64,000 bases of DNA from Paracoccus denitrificans. Lineage in GTDB: Bacteria > Pseudomonadota > Alphaproteobacteria > Rhodobacterales > Rhodobacteraceae. The position numbers and the translations under genes are program-made. This document shows positions 8,782-17,017 of the stretch, piece by piece. The notes under the pieces are model-generated. The model did no database searches. It was given only the letters and a program-made list of their open reading frames with translations, and was not told where the DNA came from. How positions within the stretch are numbered: the first letter of the stretch is position 1; each line of letters opens with the position of its first letter. Location of the stretch: positions 186,001 through 250,000 of the forward strand of contig VAFL01000003.1 of assembly GCA_005768755.1 (NCBI GenBank). The letters run 5' to 3'.

Positions 8782-9822
8782 TCAGCCCCGATCGATGCAG
8801 ATCTGCTGTAACGTTACCCAATCACGTTCAGTCAGGATCACCGGATAGGGCTGCGTTCGGAAGGGGTCGGCCTCTGTCAGCGTGACCGCCGCTGGCGCTG
8901 CATCGCCGCGCGTGGCAGCGTATGGCGATGACGGAATCCGAGCCTCGGCGAAACGTCTCAGCAAGTCATGATCGTCAGGTGGCGGGGTCGGTGAGGCAAG
9001 CAGATCCTCGCCAAAATCGCGCAGGCTGGCGGTGGGCAACGTCCCGCGTGTCAACAGGCCCAGCACATCCAGAAAACCAACGCGCTGCATGACGACCTGC
9101 AAAGGATCCTGTTGCGCGGCAGACATTCCGGCGGCAAGCAGGTGACCGGCAAGCGCCTCTGGCCCGGCCTCGCCCGCGATCAGGGCATTGTCGATCACCA
9201 CCAGATTGCCCGGCAGCATCATCGCCCCGCCAGGGCCTTCCGGCAGCACGACCAACCGGGCTTTATCTGGAAGCGATACGCGCTTTGCCAATGTTGCCAG
9301 AACCTCTTCCGCCGCCGGATCGCGGCAGGCCTGCCCTGTAGAACGCATCATGTCAGCCATGATGGCTTGCCCGATGCGTGCACGTTCTGCCTGCGGGGTG
9401 ATCCGCGCCGCGTGATTGCGCAGCGCATCGGGCAGCCAGATAACGCCCAGCAATACCATCGCCAGCAGCGCCAAAAGCGTCAGCCGGTTGCGCAACCGAC
9501 CCGGATGGGGTCTGCGCGCGGCAATCGCGCCCTGAACGCGGGAAATTGCGTCGATCATCAGTGGATCGTCAATTTCCAGCGTTTCCATGTGCTCATCATC
9601 CGCGGCAGCAGGGATGTATATCGCCGGGGTCGCGGATGGGTTGATACGTTCAACGGCAGGAAGCGACCAATGCGTCAGCGGCGCATCTGATTTCGGATCA
9701 GACAGGATCAGCGTCGCCTCGCCGATCGAGACAATGACCTCGCGCAATTGCTCACCAGGCGCGGCGCGCCAGCTTCCCGGCGCCTCCAGCCGTTGGAATT
9801 GCTTCAGCGCCGTCGCTTTCAT
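8782..9822 (-). CDS. Single-pass membrane protein with degenerate M48 peptidase-like domain
   Basis: 346 residues. An N-terminal cytoplasmic region of about 105 residues with strand-rich sequence precedes one transmembrane segment (about 110-131, LTLLALLAMVLLGVIWL). A periplasmic-side domain follows with the order of an M48 metallopeptidase: LPGNLVVIDNALI, then GPEALAGHLLAAGM. The place where the zinc motif HExxH should stand reads AGHLL, so the domain is probably not catalytic. No specific function is known to me. It lies 51 bases downstream of rpoH on the same strand and may be cotranscribed with rluD and rpoH. Confidence 0.6.
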   Translation of the reverse strand: MKATALKQFQRLEAPGSWRAAPGEQLREVIVSIGEATLILSDPKSDAPLTHWSLPAVERINPSATPAIYIPAAADDEHMETLEIDDPLMIDAISRVQGAIAARRPHPGRLRNRLTLLALLAMVLLGVIWLPDALRNHAARITPQAERARIGQAIMADMMRSTGQACRDPAAEEVLATLAKRVSLPDKARLVVLPEGPGGAMMLPGNLVVIDNALIAGEAGPEALAGHLLAAGMSAAQQDPLQVVMQRVGFLDVLGLLTRGTLPTASLRDFGEDLLASPTPPPDDHDLLRRFAEARIPSSPYAATRGDAAPAAVTLTEADPFRTQPYPVILTERDWVTLQQICIDRG

Positions 9823-9873
9823 CTCAGCCTGCCAGAGAATTTCCCCGCAGAATGTGCGCGCCGCGCGACAAGG

Positions 9874-10779
9874 TCAACTGGCGCTCTCGATGGCCATGCC
9901 CTTGTCGCGGGCAAGATTGCGCATCCGCTCCTGCAGCTTCTCGAAGGCCCGCACCTCGATCTGGCGAATCCTCTCGCGAGAGACGTTGTAACGCTCTGAC
10001 AACTCTTCCAGCGTCAGTGGTTCATCGCGCAGACGCCGTTCCATGAGAATGTCCTTCTCACGGTCGTTCAGCACATCCATTGCCTGAACCAGCATTGCCC
10101 TGCGGGTATCCAGTTCTTCCGTTTCGGCATAGGCCTCTGCCTGGTTGGCGTCCTCGTCCTCCAGCCAGTCCTGCCATTGTGCCGTCGTTTCACCATCGCC
10201 CGAGCCGACCGTCGCATTCAGCGAGGCGTCGGCCCCGGCCATGCGGCGGTTCATGTCGATGACCTCGCGTTCGGTCACGTTCAGGTCGTTTGCGATGCGG
10301 GCGACGTTTTCGGGCCGCAGATCTCCTTCCTCCAGCGCGCCAATGCGGTTCTTGGCCTTGCGCAGGTTGAAGAACAGCTTTTTCTGACCCGAAGTCGTGC
10401 CCATTTTCACCAGCGACCAGGACCGCAGGATATATTCCTGGATCGAGGCGCGGATCCACCACATCGCATAGGTCGCCAGACGGAAGCCCTTTTCGGGGTC
10501 AAACCGTTTCACGGCCTGCATGAGCCCGACATTCGCTTCTGAAATCACCTCTGACTGAGGCAGGCCATAGCCGCGGTAGCCCATCGCAATCTTGGCAGCC
10601 AGCCGCAGATGAGAGGTGACCATCTTATGGGCGGCCTCGCTGTCTTCATGATCGACCCATGCTTTCGCCAGCATGTATTCTTCTTCCGGCTCCAGCAGCG
10701 GAAACTTGCGGATTTCCTGAAGATAGCGGTTCAGCCCCTGTTCGGGGCTTGGGGCGGGAAGATTCGTAAAATTGGCCAT
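9874..10779 (-). CDS. rpoH: RNA polymerase heat-shock sigma factor RpoH (sigma-32)
   Basis: Directs RNA polymerase to heat-shock and oxidative-stress promoters. 301 residues. Region 2 is at about 50-120, with the -10 recognition part FRLATYAMWWIRASIQEYI. The RpoH box GQKKLFFNLR at 131-140 separates it from RpoD. Region 4.2 helix-turn-helix is at about 254-281 (LTLEELSERYNVSRERIRQI). Rhodobacteraceae often carry two rpoH genes; which one this is cannot be told here. Nineteen bases downstream of rluD on the same strand. The hsp20 gene at 22.9 kb has a plausible RpoH promoter. Confidence 0.93.
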   Translation of the reverse strand: MANFTNLPAPSPEQGLNRYLQEIRKFPLLEPEEEYMLAKAWVDHEDSEAAHKMVTSHLRLAAKIAMGYRGYGLPQSEVISEANVGLMQAVKRFDPEKGFRLATYAMWWIRASIQEYILRSWSLVKMGTTSGQKKLFFNLRKAKNRIGALEEGDLRPENVARIANDLNVTEREVIDMNRRMAGADASLNATVGSGDGETTAQWQDWLEDEDANQAEAYAETEELDTRRAMLVQAMDVLNDREKDILMERRLRDEPLTLEELSERYNVSRERIRQIEVRAFEKLQERMRNLARDKGMAIESAS

Positions 10780-10797
10780 GTTCTGTCCTCTCGCCTG

Positions 10798-11841
10798 TCA
10801 ACGCGTTTGTGAACTGCCAGTTCCGCGCAGTATGGAAAGCAATTCCTGCATATCGGCGGGCAATGGTGACGTAAATTCCAGACTGGCGCCGCTGACGGGG
10901 TGTGCAAAACCCAGTCGGGCCGCATGCAATGCCTGGCGCGGAAAAGTCTGAATGTTGGTGGCAGCAGGTCCAAGTGCACGGGCCGATGCCTTCCTTGACC
11001 CACCATAGACCGGATCGCCGATCAGGCCAAGCCCGGCATGGGCCATATGCACGCGGATCTGATGGGTTCGCCCGGTTTCAAGACGGCATTCGACCAGCAT
11101 TGCGGCGGGCGGTGTGCCGAACTGTTCCAGCATTTGGGCGCGGGTAACGGCGTGGCGGCCACGCTCACCGTCAAAATATACCGCCTGCTTCTGGCGGTCA
11201 GACGGGTGTCGGTCCAGCCGCGATGTGATTTTCAGAACGCCACCCGGCTCAAAGCTGACACCGCGCGTTCCGCGCAGCCGTGCGTCGGCCGGGTCAATCA
11301 CGCCATGAGCCATGGCTAGATAGGCGCGGTCGGCGCTGTGGGCCTCGAACTGGGCGGCAAGGCCGTGATGCGCACGGTCGGACTTGGCCGCGACCAGAAG
11401 CCCCGTCGTGTCCTTGTCGATGCGGTGGACAATGCCGGGGCGCATCTCGCCGCCGATACCCGACAGACTGCCGGCGCAGTGATGCAGAAGTGCGTTTACC
11501 AGCGTGCCGGACGGGGTGCCCGGTGCGGGGTGGACGACCATGCCCGCGGGCTTGTCGATGACGATCAGGTCATCATCTTCGTAAACCACGTTCAGGGGAA
11601 TTTCCTGGGGCAATGTCTCGACCGGCTCAGGCTCGGGCAGGGCGACGCGATAGGTCTGGCCGGGAACCACCTTGTGCCTGGGTTGCACGATCACGCCATC
11701 AGGCCCGCTGACCGCCCCGTCGGCGATCAACCGGCTGATCCGCGAACGCGAAAGCGCCGCTTCTGCTGGCGCAAGCTCGGCAAGCGCTTTATCAAGGCGC
11801 TCGTTTACGTCATCGGGAATTGTCAGGATCAGCTCAGTCAT
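10798..11841 (-). CDS. rluD: 23S rRNA pseudouridine synthase, RluA/RluD family
   Basis: Makes pseudouridine in helix 69 of 23S rRNA if it is the true RluD orthologue. 347 residues from the ATG at 11841. An S4 RNA-binding domain (about 10-75) precedes the synthase domain. Catalytic Asp is in the HRIDKDTTGLLV motif, and IDKPAGMVVHP and GRTHQIRVHMAH are conserved. An ATG at 11853 is a possible longer start; neither has a clear ribosome site. The ATG at 11841 overlaps the start codon of the divergent plus-strand gene. Followed closely by rpoH. Confidence 0.88.
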   Translation of the reverse strand: MTELILTIPDDVNERLDKALAELAPAEAALSRSRISRLIADGAVSGPDGVIVQPRHKVVPGQTYRVALPEPEPVETLPQEIPLNVVYEDDDLIVIDKPAGMVVHPAPGTPSGTLVNALLHHCAGSLSGIGGEMRPGIVHRIDKDTTGLLVAAKSDRAHHGLAAQFEAHSADRAYLAMAHGVIDPADARLRGTRGVSFEPGGVLKITSRLDRHPSDRQKQAVYFDGERGRHAVTRAQMLEQFGTPPAAMLVECRLETGRTHQIRVHMAHAGLGLIGDPVYGGSRKASARALGPAATNIQTFPRQALHAARLGFAHPVSGASLEFTSPLPADMQELLSILRGTGSSQTR

Positions 11842-12169
11842 GACAGGCGACATAGATCAAGCGGCGCGTCAGGACGAGGCAAATCTGCCCGAAACTGCCC
11901 CGCATGAGCGGTTCCTCAAGCTGGTGGTGGGGGGGCTGGCGGTGGCCATGGTCCTGGGCATCGCCGCTATTGTCATAATGTTGTGGCAGTTGATGAATTC
12001 GCCGCCCCTACGCGCGCTGCCCGCAAATGTGCAGCTACCGGAGGGCGCGCGCGCCGCTGCCGTGACCTTCGCGGACGAGCGGCTGATCGTGGTTACCCAG
12101 GCGGGCGATGTGCTTGTCTACGATGCCGACGGCACGCTGACCCAGCGGATCGTGCTGGATCAGCCCTGA
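11840..12169 (+). CDS. Small single-pass membrane protein, DUF6476-like
   Basis: 109 residues. A polar N terminus of about 27 residues, one strong transmembrane helix (about 29-52, LVVGGLAVAMVLGIAAIVIMLW) and a C-terminal domain of about 55 residues with a beta-propeller-blade-like pattern (LIVVTQAGDVLVYDADG). This architecture is common next to rluD in Rhodobacteraceae; its function is unknown to me. AGGA lies 11 bases before the ATG. Start codons of this gene and rluD overlap on opposite strands. Its stop overlaps the end of convergent ubiK by ten bases. Confidence 0.7.
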   Translation: MTGDIDQAARQDEANLPETAPHERFLKLVVGGLAVAMVLGIAAIVIMLWQLMNSPPLRALPANVQLPEGARAAAVTFADERLIVVTQAGDVLVYDADGTLTQRIVLDQP

Positions 12170-12420
12170 TCCTGAGTGCCAAGCCGCGCTTCCAGCGCAT
12201 CAAGCCGGGTCTTCAGCTCGGCGTTTTCGGTCCGGGCCTTGATTGCCATGTCGCGCACGGCGTCAAACTCCTCGCGCGTGACGAAATCGCGTTCGGCCAG
12301 CCAGCGTTCGATCCAGGCGTTGAAGGCATTGCCGGCCTCGTCCTTGGCGCCCTGGGCGACACCCATCGCATTGGTCATCATCCGTGACATGTCGTCGAAG
12401 AATTTGTTTTGGGTGGACAT
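12160..12420 (-). CDS. ubiK: UbiK-type accessory factor (BMFP domain)
   Basis: 86 residues: an N-terminal amphipathic helix region (KFFDDMSRMMTNAMGVAQGAK) and a C-terminal coiled coil (NAELKTRLDALEARL). This is the BMFP/YqiC pattern; UbiK helps the ubiquinone-synthesis complex, and BMFP proteins promote membrane fusion in vitro. The start at 12420 is fixed by AGGAG seven bases upstream; the longer frame to 12570 would run into the lgt region. Gene symbol by family only. Confidence 0.75.
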   Translation of the reverse strand: MSTQNKFFDDMSRMMTNAMGVAQGAKDEAGNAFNAWIERWLAERDFVTREEFDAVRDMAIKARTENAELKTRLDALEARLGTQDQG

Positions 12421-12529
12421 GCGGTACTCCTGAAGGTGTTTGGCAGCTATATGGGACGGGTGCGCGCCGGGTTCAATGTTGACACCCGCCGATCTGCGAC
12501 TAGCGTGCGCGCCAAATTGAAGGACCGCC

Positions 12530-13393
12530 ATGATCCCGTTTCCCGATATCTCGCCCAATATCTTCGTCATCCCGATCGGCGAAGGGGGTCTGCCGATCCG
12601 CTGGTATGCGATGGCCTATCTGGCCGGTCTGATACTTGGGGCGTTAGCGGTCTGGAAGCTGATGAAGACAGATCGGATCTGGGGCGACAATGCGCCAATG
12701 CCCGCCGACCGGGTCGAGGATCTGCTGACCTGGATCGTCGCAGGCGTGATAATCGGCGGACGACTGGGGTTCGTGCTGTTTTATCAACCGGGATATTACC
12801 TGTCGAACCCGCTTGAGATCGTGCAGGTCTGGAAGGGCGGCATGTCCTTCCATGGCGGTTTTGCCGGCGTGGTTCTGGCTGCCTGGTGGTGGGCCGGGCG
12901 CAACGGCGTGCCGCCCCTGCGGCTGGCGGATGCATTGGCGGTCGTGGCCCCCATCGGCCTGTTTTTCGGGCGGATCGCAAATTTCATAAATGCCGAGTTG
13001 TGGGGCAGACCCACCGATCTTCCGTGGGGCGTTATTTTTCCGGGCAACGCCGCGCAGGACTGTCCGGGGGTCGAGGGGCTTTGCGCCCGCCATCCCAGCC
13101 AGCTATACGAGGCTGGACTTGAGGGGCTTGCGCTTGGACTTTTGCTTCTGGTTCTGGTCAGGCTTGGGGGACTGCGCCGGCCCGGCCTTGCGCTCGGCAC
13201 ATTCCTGACCGGCTATGCATTGGCGCGTATCTTTGTCGAGTTCTTCCGGGTGGCGGATGCTCAGTATATCACGCCCGACAACCCGCTGGGACATGTGGCA
13301 TTCGGGATGAGCATGGGGCAGCTTCTGTCGCTTCCGATGCTGGCGCTTGGCGTCGTCTTCATCTGGCGCGCCGCGCGGCGACCCGCGCGATGA
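12530..13393 (+). CDS. lgt: Prolipoprotein diacylglyceryl transferase
   Basis: Transfers diacylglycerol from phosphatidylglycerol to the lipobox cysteine of prolipoproteins, the first step of lipoprotein maturation in the inner membrane. 287 residues with about seven transmembrane segments. Family signatures seen: LPIRWYAMAYLAG, SFHGGFAG, and RIANFINAELWGRPTDLPWGV with the conserved arginine. An AAGGA site precedes the ATG. Its TGA overlaps the ATG of the next gene (ATGA), so lgt, midA and pgeF form one translationally coupled operon. Confidence 0.95.
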   Translation: MIPFPDISPNIFVIPIGEGGLPIRWYAMAYLAGLILGALAVWKLMKTDRIWGDNAPMPADRVEDLLTWIVAGVIIGGRLGFVLFYQPGYYLSNPLEIVQVWKGGMSFHGGFAGVVLAAWWWAGRNGVPPLRLADALAVVAPIGLFFGRIANFINAELWGRPTDLPWGVIFPGNAAQDCPGVEGLCARHPSQLYEAGLEGLALGLLLLVLVRLGGLRRPGLALGTFLTGYALARIFVEFFRVADAQYITPDNPLGHVAFGMSMGQLLSLPMLALGVVFIWRAARRPAR

Positions 13394-14475
13394 CGCCGCT
13401 TGGTCATCTGATCGTGGACGAGATCCACCGTTCCGGTCCGATGTCCGTCGCGCGCTATATGGAACTGTGCCTGCTTCACCCCCAACACGGCTATTACACG
13501 ACCCGCGACCCGTTTGGTGCGGCGGGTGATTTCACCACCGCGCCCGAGATCAGCCAGATGTTCGGCGAGTTGCTGGGCCTGTGTCTGGCGCAGGGCTGGC
13601 TGGATCAGGGCAGTCCTGCGAATTTTACCCTGGCAGAGATCGGGCCAGGCCGCGGGACGCTGATGGCCGATCTGCGCCGGGCGATTCGGGTTGTGCCTGG
13701 CATGGCCGACGCCGCCCGGCTGCATCTGATCGAAGCCTCGCCAAAGTTGCGCGACAGGCAGCGCGGCCTGTTTGGCGACGCAATCACATTGGATCACGCG
13801 GCCGAACTTCCGCAGGCGCCGCTTTTTCTGATCGCGAACGAGTTTTTCGACGCCCTGCCGATCCAGCAGTTCCAGCGCGGGCCAGATCACTGGGCCGAGC
13901 GGTTGGTCGGCGTGGATGCGGCCGGCGCGCTGTCGTTTGGCCTTGGTCCGCCGATGGACGTAACGCTGCCCGGTGCCGAGGGTGACGTGATCGAGCGTTG
14001 TCCGGCGGCGCCTGCAATCGTGACGGAAATCGCAACACGTATCGCGGCACACGGCGGGGTCGCCCTGATCGTCGATTACGGCGGATGGAACGGGCGCGGC
14101 GACACATTTCAGGCGCTTGCCGCACACAAGCCGGTTGATCCGCTTGCAGATCCCGGCACCGCCGATCTGACTGCGCATGTCGATTTTGCCCCGCTTGCAG
14201 CTGCGGCCGACGCTGCGGGCTGCGCATTTGGTTACACGACGCAAGGCGCTTTGCTGGCAGCGCTTGGGATCGAACAGCGGGTGGCGCGGCTGACCGCTGC
14301 GGGTGATGCAGGGGCGGCGGTGGCGGCGCGACGCTTGACCGACTCGGCGGAAATGGGTGAGTTGTTCAAGGCACTTGCCATCTGGCCCCGCCGCGCAGCC
14401 GCCCCGGCGGGCTTTGTCGCCGCACGCACTGTCGGGGCACGCCAGGACTTGAACACAGCGGACAGGGGACAATGA
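13390..14475 (+). CDS. SAM-dependent methyltransferase of the MidA/NDUFAF7 family
   Basis: 361 residues, COG1565 type. The N terminus has the family motif YYTTRDPFGAAGDFTTAPEISQMFGE; SAM motif I is EIGPGRGTLMADLRR at about 85-99; FLIANEFFDALPIQQF is also typical. In mitochondria the orthologue methylates an arginine of complex I subunit NDUFS2. The bacterial target is not settled, and I infer a similar role only weakly. Overlaps lgt upstream and pgeF downstream by four bases each. Confidence 0.85.
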   Translation: MTPLGHLIVDEIHRSGPMSVARYMELCLLHPQHGYYTTRDPFGAAGDFTTAPEISQMFGELLGLCLAQGWLDQGSPANFTLAEIGPGRGTLMADLRRAIRVVPGMADAARLHLIEASPKLRDRQRGLFGDAITLDHAAELPQAPLFLIANEFFDALPIQQFQRGPDHWAERLVGVDAAGALSFGLGPPMDVTLPGAEGDVIERCPAAPAIVTEIATRIAAHGGVALIVDYGGWNGRGDTFQALAAHKPVDPLADPGTADLTAHVDFAPLAAAADAAGCAFGYTTQGALLAALGIEQRVARLTAAGDAGAAVAARRLTDSAEMGELFKALAIWPRRAAAPAGFVAARTVGARQDLNTADRGQ

Positions 14476-15242
14476 AACTGACGCTTGAAATCCTGACCGA
14501 TGATCTGCTGGACGGCGTCCGGCATGGGTTCTTCACCCGCAAGGGCGGCGCTAGTTCGGGTCTTTATTCCGGGTTGAACTGCGGACGCGGGTCCAAAGAT
14601 CAATCAGACATCGTGACCACCAATCGCGCCCGCGTGGCCGATGCGATGGGTGTCGCCCCGGAACGTCTTGCCGGGGTGCATCAGGTCCATTCGGCAGATG
14701 TTGTCACCGTGCAATCCGTGGAACAGGCTGCGACGACAGATCAGATCAAAGCCGATGCTTTGGTAACGGCGGTGCCGGGCATTGCGCTGTCGGTGCTGAC
14801 GGCGGATTGCCAGCCGGTTTTGTTTGCGGATCCGGATGTGGGCGTGATCGGTGCCGCCCATGCCGGCTGGCGCGGCGCGCTTGGTGGCGTGCTGGAGGCG
14901 ACGGTGGACGCGATGCGCGATCTTGGTGCGCAGGATATCCGCGCCGTTATCGGGCCGACGATCTCGCAGCGGGCCTATGAGGTCGGTTGGGATTTCATGG
15001 ATGAATTCACCGCAGAAGACCCCGACTATCAGCGGTTCTTTTCGAACGGACCCGATGGCAAGCCGATGTTCGATTTGCCGGCTTTCGGGTTGATGCGGCT
15101 GCGGGCGGCGGGCGTCCAGGCTGCGTGGACCCGTCACTGCACCTATTCCGACCCTGATCGCTTCTTTTCTTATCGGCGCAGCACCCATCAGCACGAGGCC
15201 GATTATGGTCGGCTGATCTCTGCCATCGCGCTTACGGGCTGA
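14472..15242 (+). CDS. pgeF: Peptidoglycan-editing/laccase-domain protein PgeF (YfiH)
   Basis: 256 residues of the multicopper-polyphenol-oxidoreductase-like fold. Family members are purine nucleoside phosphorylases/adenosine deaminases in vitro; in E. coli PgeF corrects mis-incorporated amino acids in peptidoglycan precursors. Metal-site motifs are in place: GVHQVHSADV, the cysteine in TADCQPVLF, AAHAGWRGALGG, and the C-terminal HCTYSDPDRFFSYRR. Third gene of the lgt operon, overlapping the previous stop by ATGA. It ends ten bases before a convergent gene. Confidence 0.88.
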   Translation: MKLTLEILTDDLLDGVRHGFFTRKGGASSGLYSGLNCGRGSKDQSDIVTTNRARVADAMGVAPERLAGVHQVHSADVVTVQSVEQAATTDQIKADALVTAVPGIALSVLTADCQPVLFADPDVGVIGAAHAGWRGALGGVLEATVDAMRDLGAQDIRAVIGPTISQRAYEVGWDFMDEFTAEDPDYQRFFSNGPDGKPMFDLPAFGLMRLRAAGVQAAWTRHCTYSDPDRFFSYRRSTHQHEADYGRLISAIALTG

Positions 15243-15252
15243 ACCCCGGTCG

Positions 15253-16305
15253 TTATTGCGTGATCAGCGGCGAGAACGGTGCGGGCGGCCATTCGGCGGG
15301 CGTCCAGTCGACCTTGATTGTCGCGCCGTCCAGAAGGCCCGCGAAGCTGTCCCAGCTGGGCGTTTTGACCATCAACATGGTGGCCACAAATCGCGAAGGC
15401 GCAATTCCATTCGCCGTATCCAGCTGCAGATCCAGCGTTCCCAGCGGGTGGGGGACCGCATCGATCATGGCCACAAGCTCGGCCTGGTCGCTGGCTGACA
15501 TCAGCTTTTCAGGGATCTGACCGATCAGCCCTTTCGCGATGTCCTGCGCTGCGCCGACGGCTTCTTCGGGGGTTGGGCCAAGTCGCGGATAGACCACGTG
15601 AACCCATGTCGGTGCCACAATCTCGAAGAAGCCGTGGTTGGTCGCCGTCAGGTTGGCGTCGTCGATCGTGATCATACCCAGCTTGTCGAGCGGGGGCGCG
15701 TTCGACCATTCTGTATTCAGCACACCGTCCAGATCGGCGTTGTTTAACGTGGCGCTGAACATGAAACGGTTGGAATAGCCGTTCTGTGCCGCAAGCTGGC
15801 GAATCTCCAACCGGTCAGCTTGTGGGTCGAATGCCAATTCCAGCCGGAAGTCATTGGGATAGATGTCTCTCAACAGCCGCGACTGATAGTCCAGAACGTC
15901 CGTCATGTCCGAGCTGCTGGCGAAACCGGTACCGCTATCGCGCAGCTCAATCACCAACGTATTCGGTGGCATGGGGCGTGTTGGACCGGCCCAGTCAGCC
16001 TGCCACCGCAAAGCTGACACACGATATTCAGTCACCAGCGATGGAGCACGTACCATCGGGAAACGGATATCGCGTATCACGCAAAACCCATCGTCAAACA
16101 CGGGCTGCTTGTCCGCAGGCAGCAGATTACTCAGCGAGTTCGCACCGTTCCCACCGGGAGTTCCCGCAGATATCCGTCCGAGCATGAAATCAATCGCCGA
16201 CAAATCGGCCCGACATTCCTCGGTCGAGGTTGCAGTTAGCGCGGTTGCGGACTGCACATTGCTACATAAGGCAAAGGCGGCGAACAGAGGCAGAAAAAAT
16301 CGCAT
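15253..16305 (-). CDS. Secreted protein of unknown function
   Basis: About 350 residues with a clear signal peptide (MRFFLPLFAAFALCSNVQSATA). The mature part has several cysteines (EECRADL, DGFCVIRDI) and a strand-rich sequence, with no motif I recognise. I chose the ATG at 16305 because GAG lies at ribosome-site distance and the signal peptide then begins directly. An in-frame ATG at 16317 adds four residues. It follows the Lrp-type gene by 32 bases on the same strand and may be cotranscribed with it. Likely periplasmic. Confidence 0.6.
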   Translation of the reverse strand: MRFFLPLFAAFALCSNVQSATALTATSTEECRADLSAIDFMLGRISAGTPGGNGANSLSNLLPADKQPVFDDGFCVIRDIRFPMVRAPSLVTEYRVSALRWQADWAGPTRPMPPNTLVIELRDSGTGFASSSDMTDVLDYQSRLLRDIYPNDFRLELAFDPQADRLEIRQLAAQNGYSNRFMFSATLNNADLDGVLNTEWSNAPPLDKLGMITIDDANLTATNHGFFEIVAPTWVHVVYPRLGPTPEEAVGAAQDIAKGLIGQIPEKLMSASDQAELVAMIDAVPHPLGTLDLQLDTANGIAPSRFVATMLMVKTPSWDSFAGLLDGATIKVDWTPAEWPPAPFSPLITQ

Positions 16306-16337
16306 GACAACTCGCATATGAACAACTGGTTAAAGGA

Positions 16338-16835
16338 TCAGGCAGGAACAGCGGCAATGATGGCTTCGGGGAACGGGACGCCAGGCTCGTCCTTGGCGCA
16401 GCGAATGACAAGCGATGTCTTGACCGAGGCAACGTTGGGCGCGGCGGTCAGGCTTTCTGTCAGGAAGTGCTGGAAGCGCGGCAGGTCAGGGGCGACGCAT
16501 TTCAGGATGAAGTCGATCTCGCCGTTCAGCATGTGACATTCACGAACAAGCGGCCAGCTGCGGGCGCGCTCTTCAAACGCGGCCAGATCGCGCTCGGACT
16601 GGTTTTGCAGGCGCACCATGGCAAAGACCTGCACCTCGAACCCAAGGCTGCCGGGGTCAAGATCTGCATGATAGCCGCGGATATACCCGGCTTCCTCCAG
16701 CACTCGGACACGACGCAGGCAGGGCGGGGCGGAAATACCCACGCGGCGCGCCAGTTCGACATTGGTCATCCTGCCATCGGCCTGCAGTTCCGCAAGTATC
16801 CTGCGGTCGATCTCGTCCAGCTTGGTGCCTGCCAT
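16338..16835 (-). CDS. Lrp/AsnC family transcriptional regulator
   Basis: 165 residues. An N-terminal winged helix-turn-helix (about 5-64, LDEIDRRILAELQADGRMTNVELARRVGIS) is followed by a RAM/AsnC ligand-binding domain (about 70-150, VQVFAMVRLQ...GEIDFILKC). Such proteins sense amino acids and bind DNA as octamers. It is divergent from trxB with 182 bases between starts, where a candidate operator lies; control of itself or of trxB is an inference from position. Confidence 0.9.
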   Translation of the reverse strand: MAGTKLDEIDRRILAELQADGRMTNVELARRVGISAPPCLRRVRVLEEAGYIRGYHADLDPGSLGFEVQVFAMVRLQNQSERDLAAFEERARSWPLVRECHMLNGEIDFILKCVAPDLPRFQHFLTESLTAAPNVASVKTSLVIRCAKDEPGVPFPEAIIAAVPA

Positions 16836-16918
16836 GACCTTCCCCCTTTCGAGCCGGCGGCAGTGGCGCGCCCGCTCGGTTCAGAATGGGAATGAAACTA
16901 TACAGCGCTGAAGTCCTG

Positions 16919-16935
16919 CGCAATATTATTTCGCG
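16919..16935. promoter_or_regulatory. Candidate Lrp-type operator between lrp-like gene and trxB
   Basis: A 17-base imperfect palindrome with six of eight matching pairs around a T centre has CGC/GCG ends and an AT-only core (CGCAATATTATTTCGCG). The size and AT-rich middle resemble Lrp/AsnC sites. It is the most AT-rich spot in an otherwise GC-rich gap. No binding is shown; this is inference from symmetry and position. Confidence 0.35.
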
Positions 16936-17017
16936 GCTTCCCGATGCCCTCGCCTGCGATTGAAGCCATGCGACAGGTGCATTAGCTAAAGGGCAACCCA
17001 CAAGACAGGAGGCCGCG

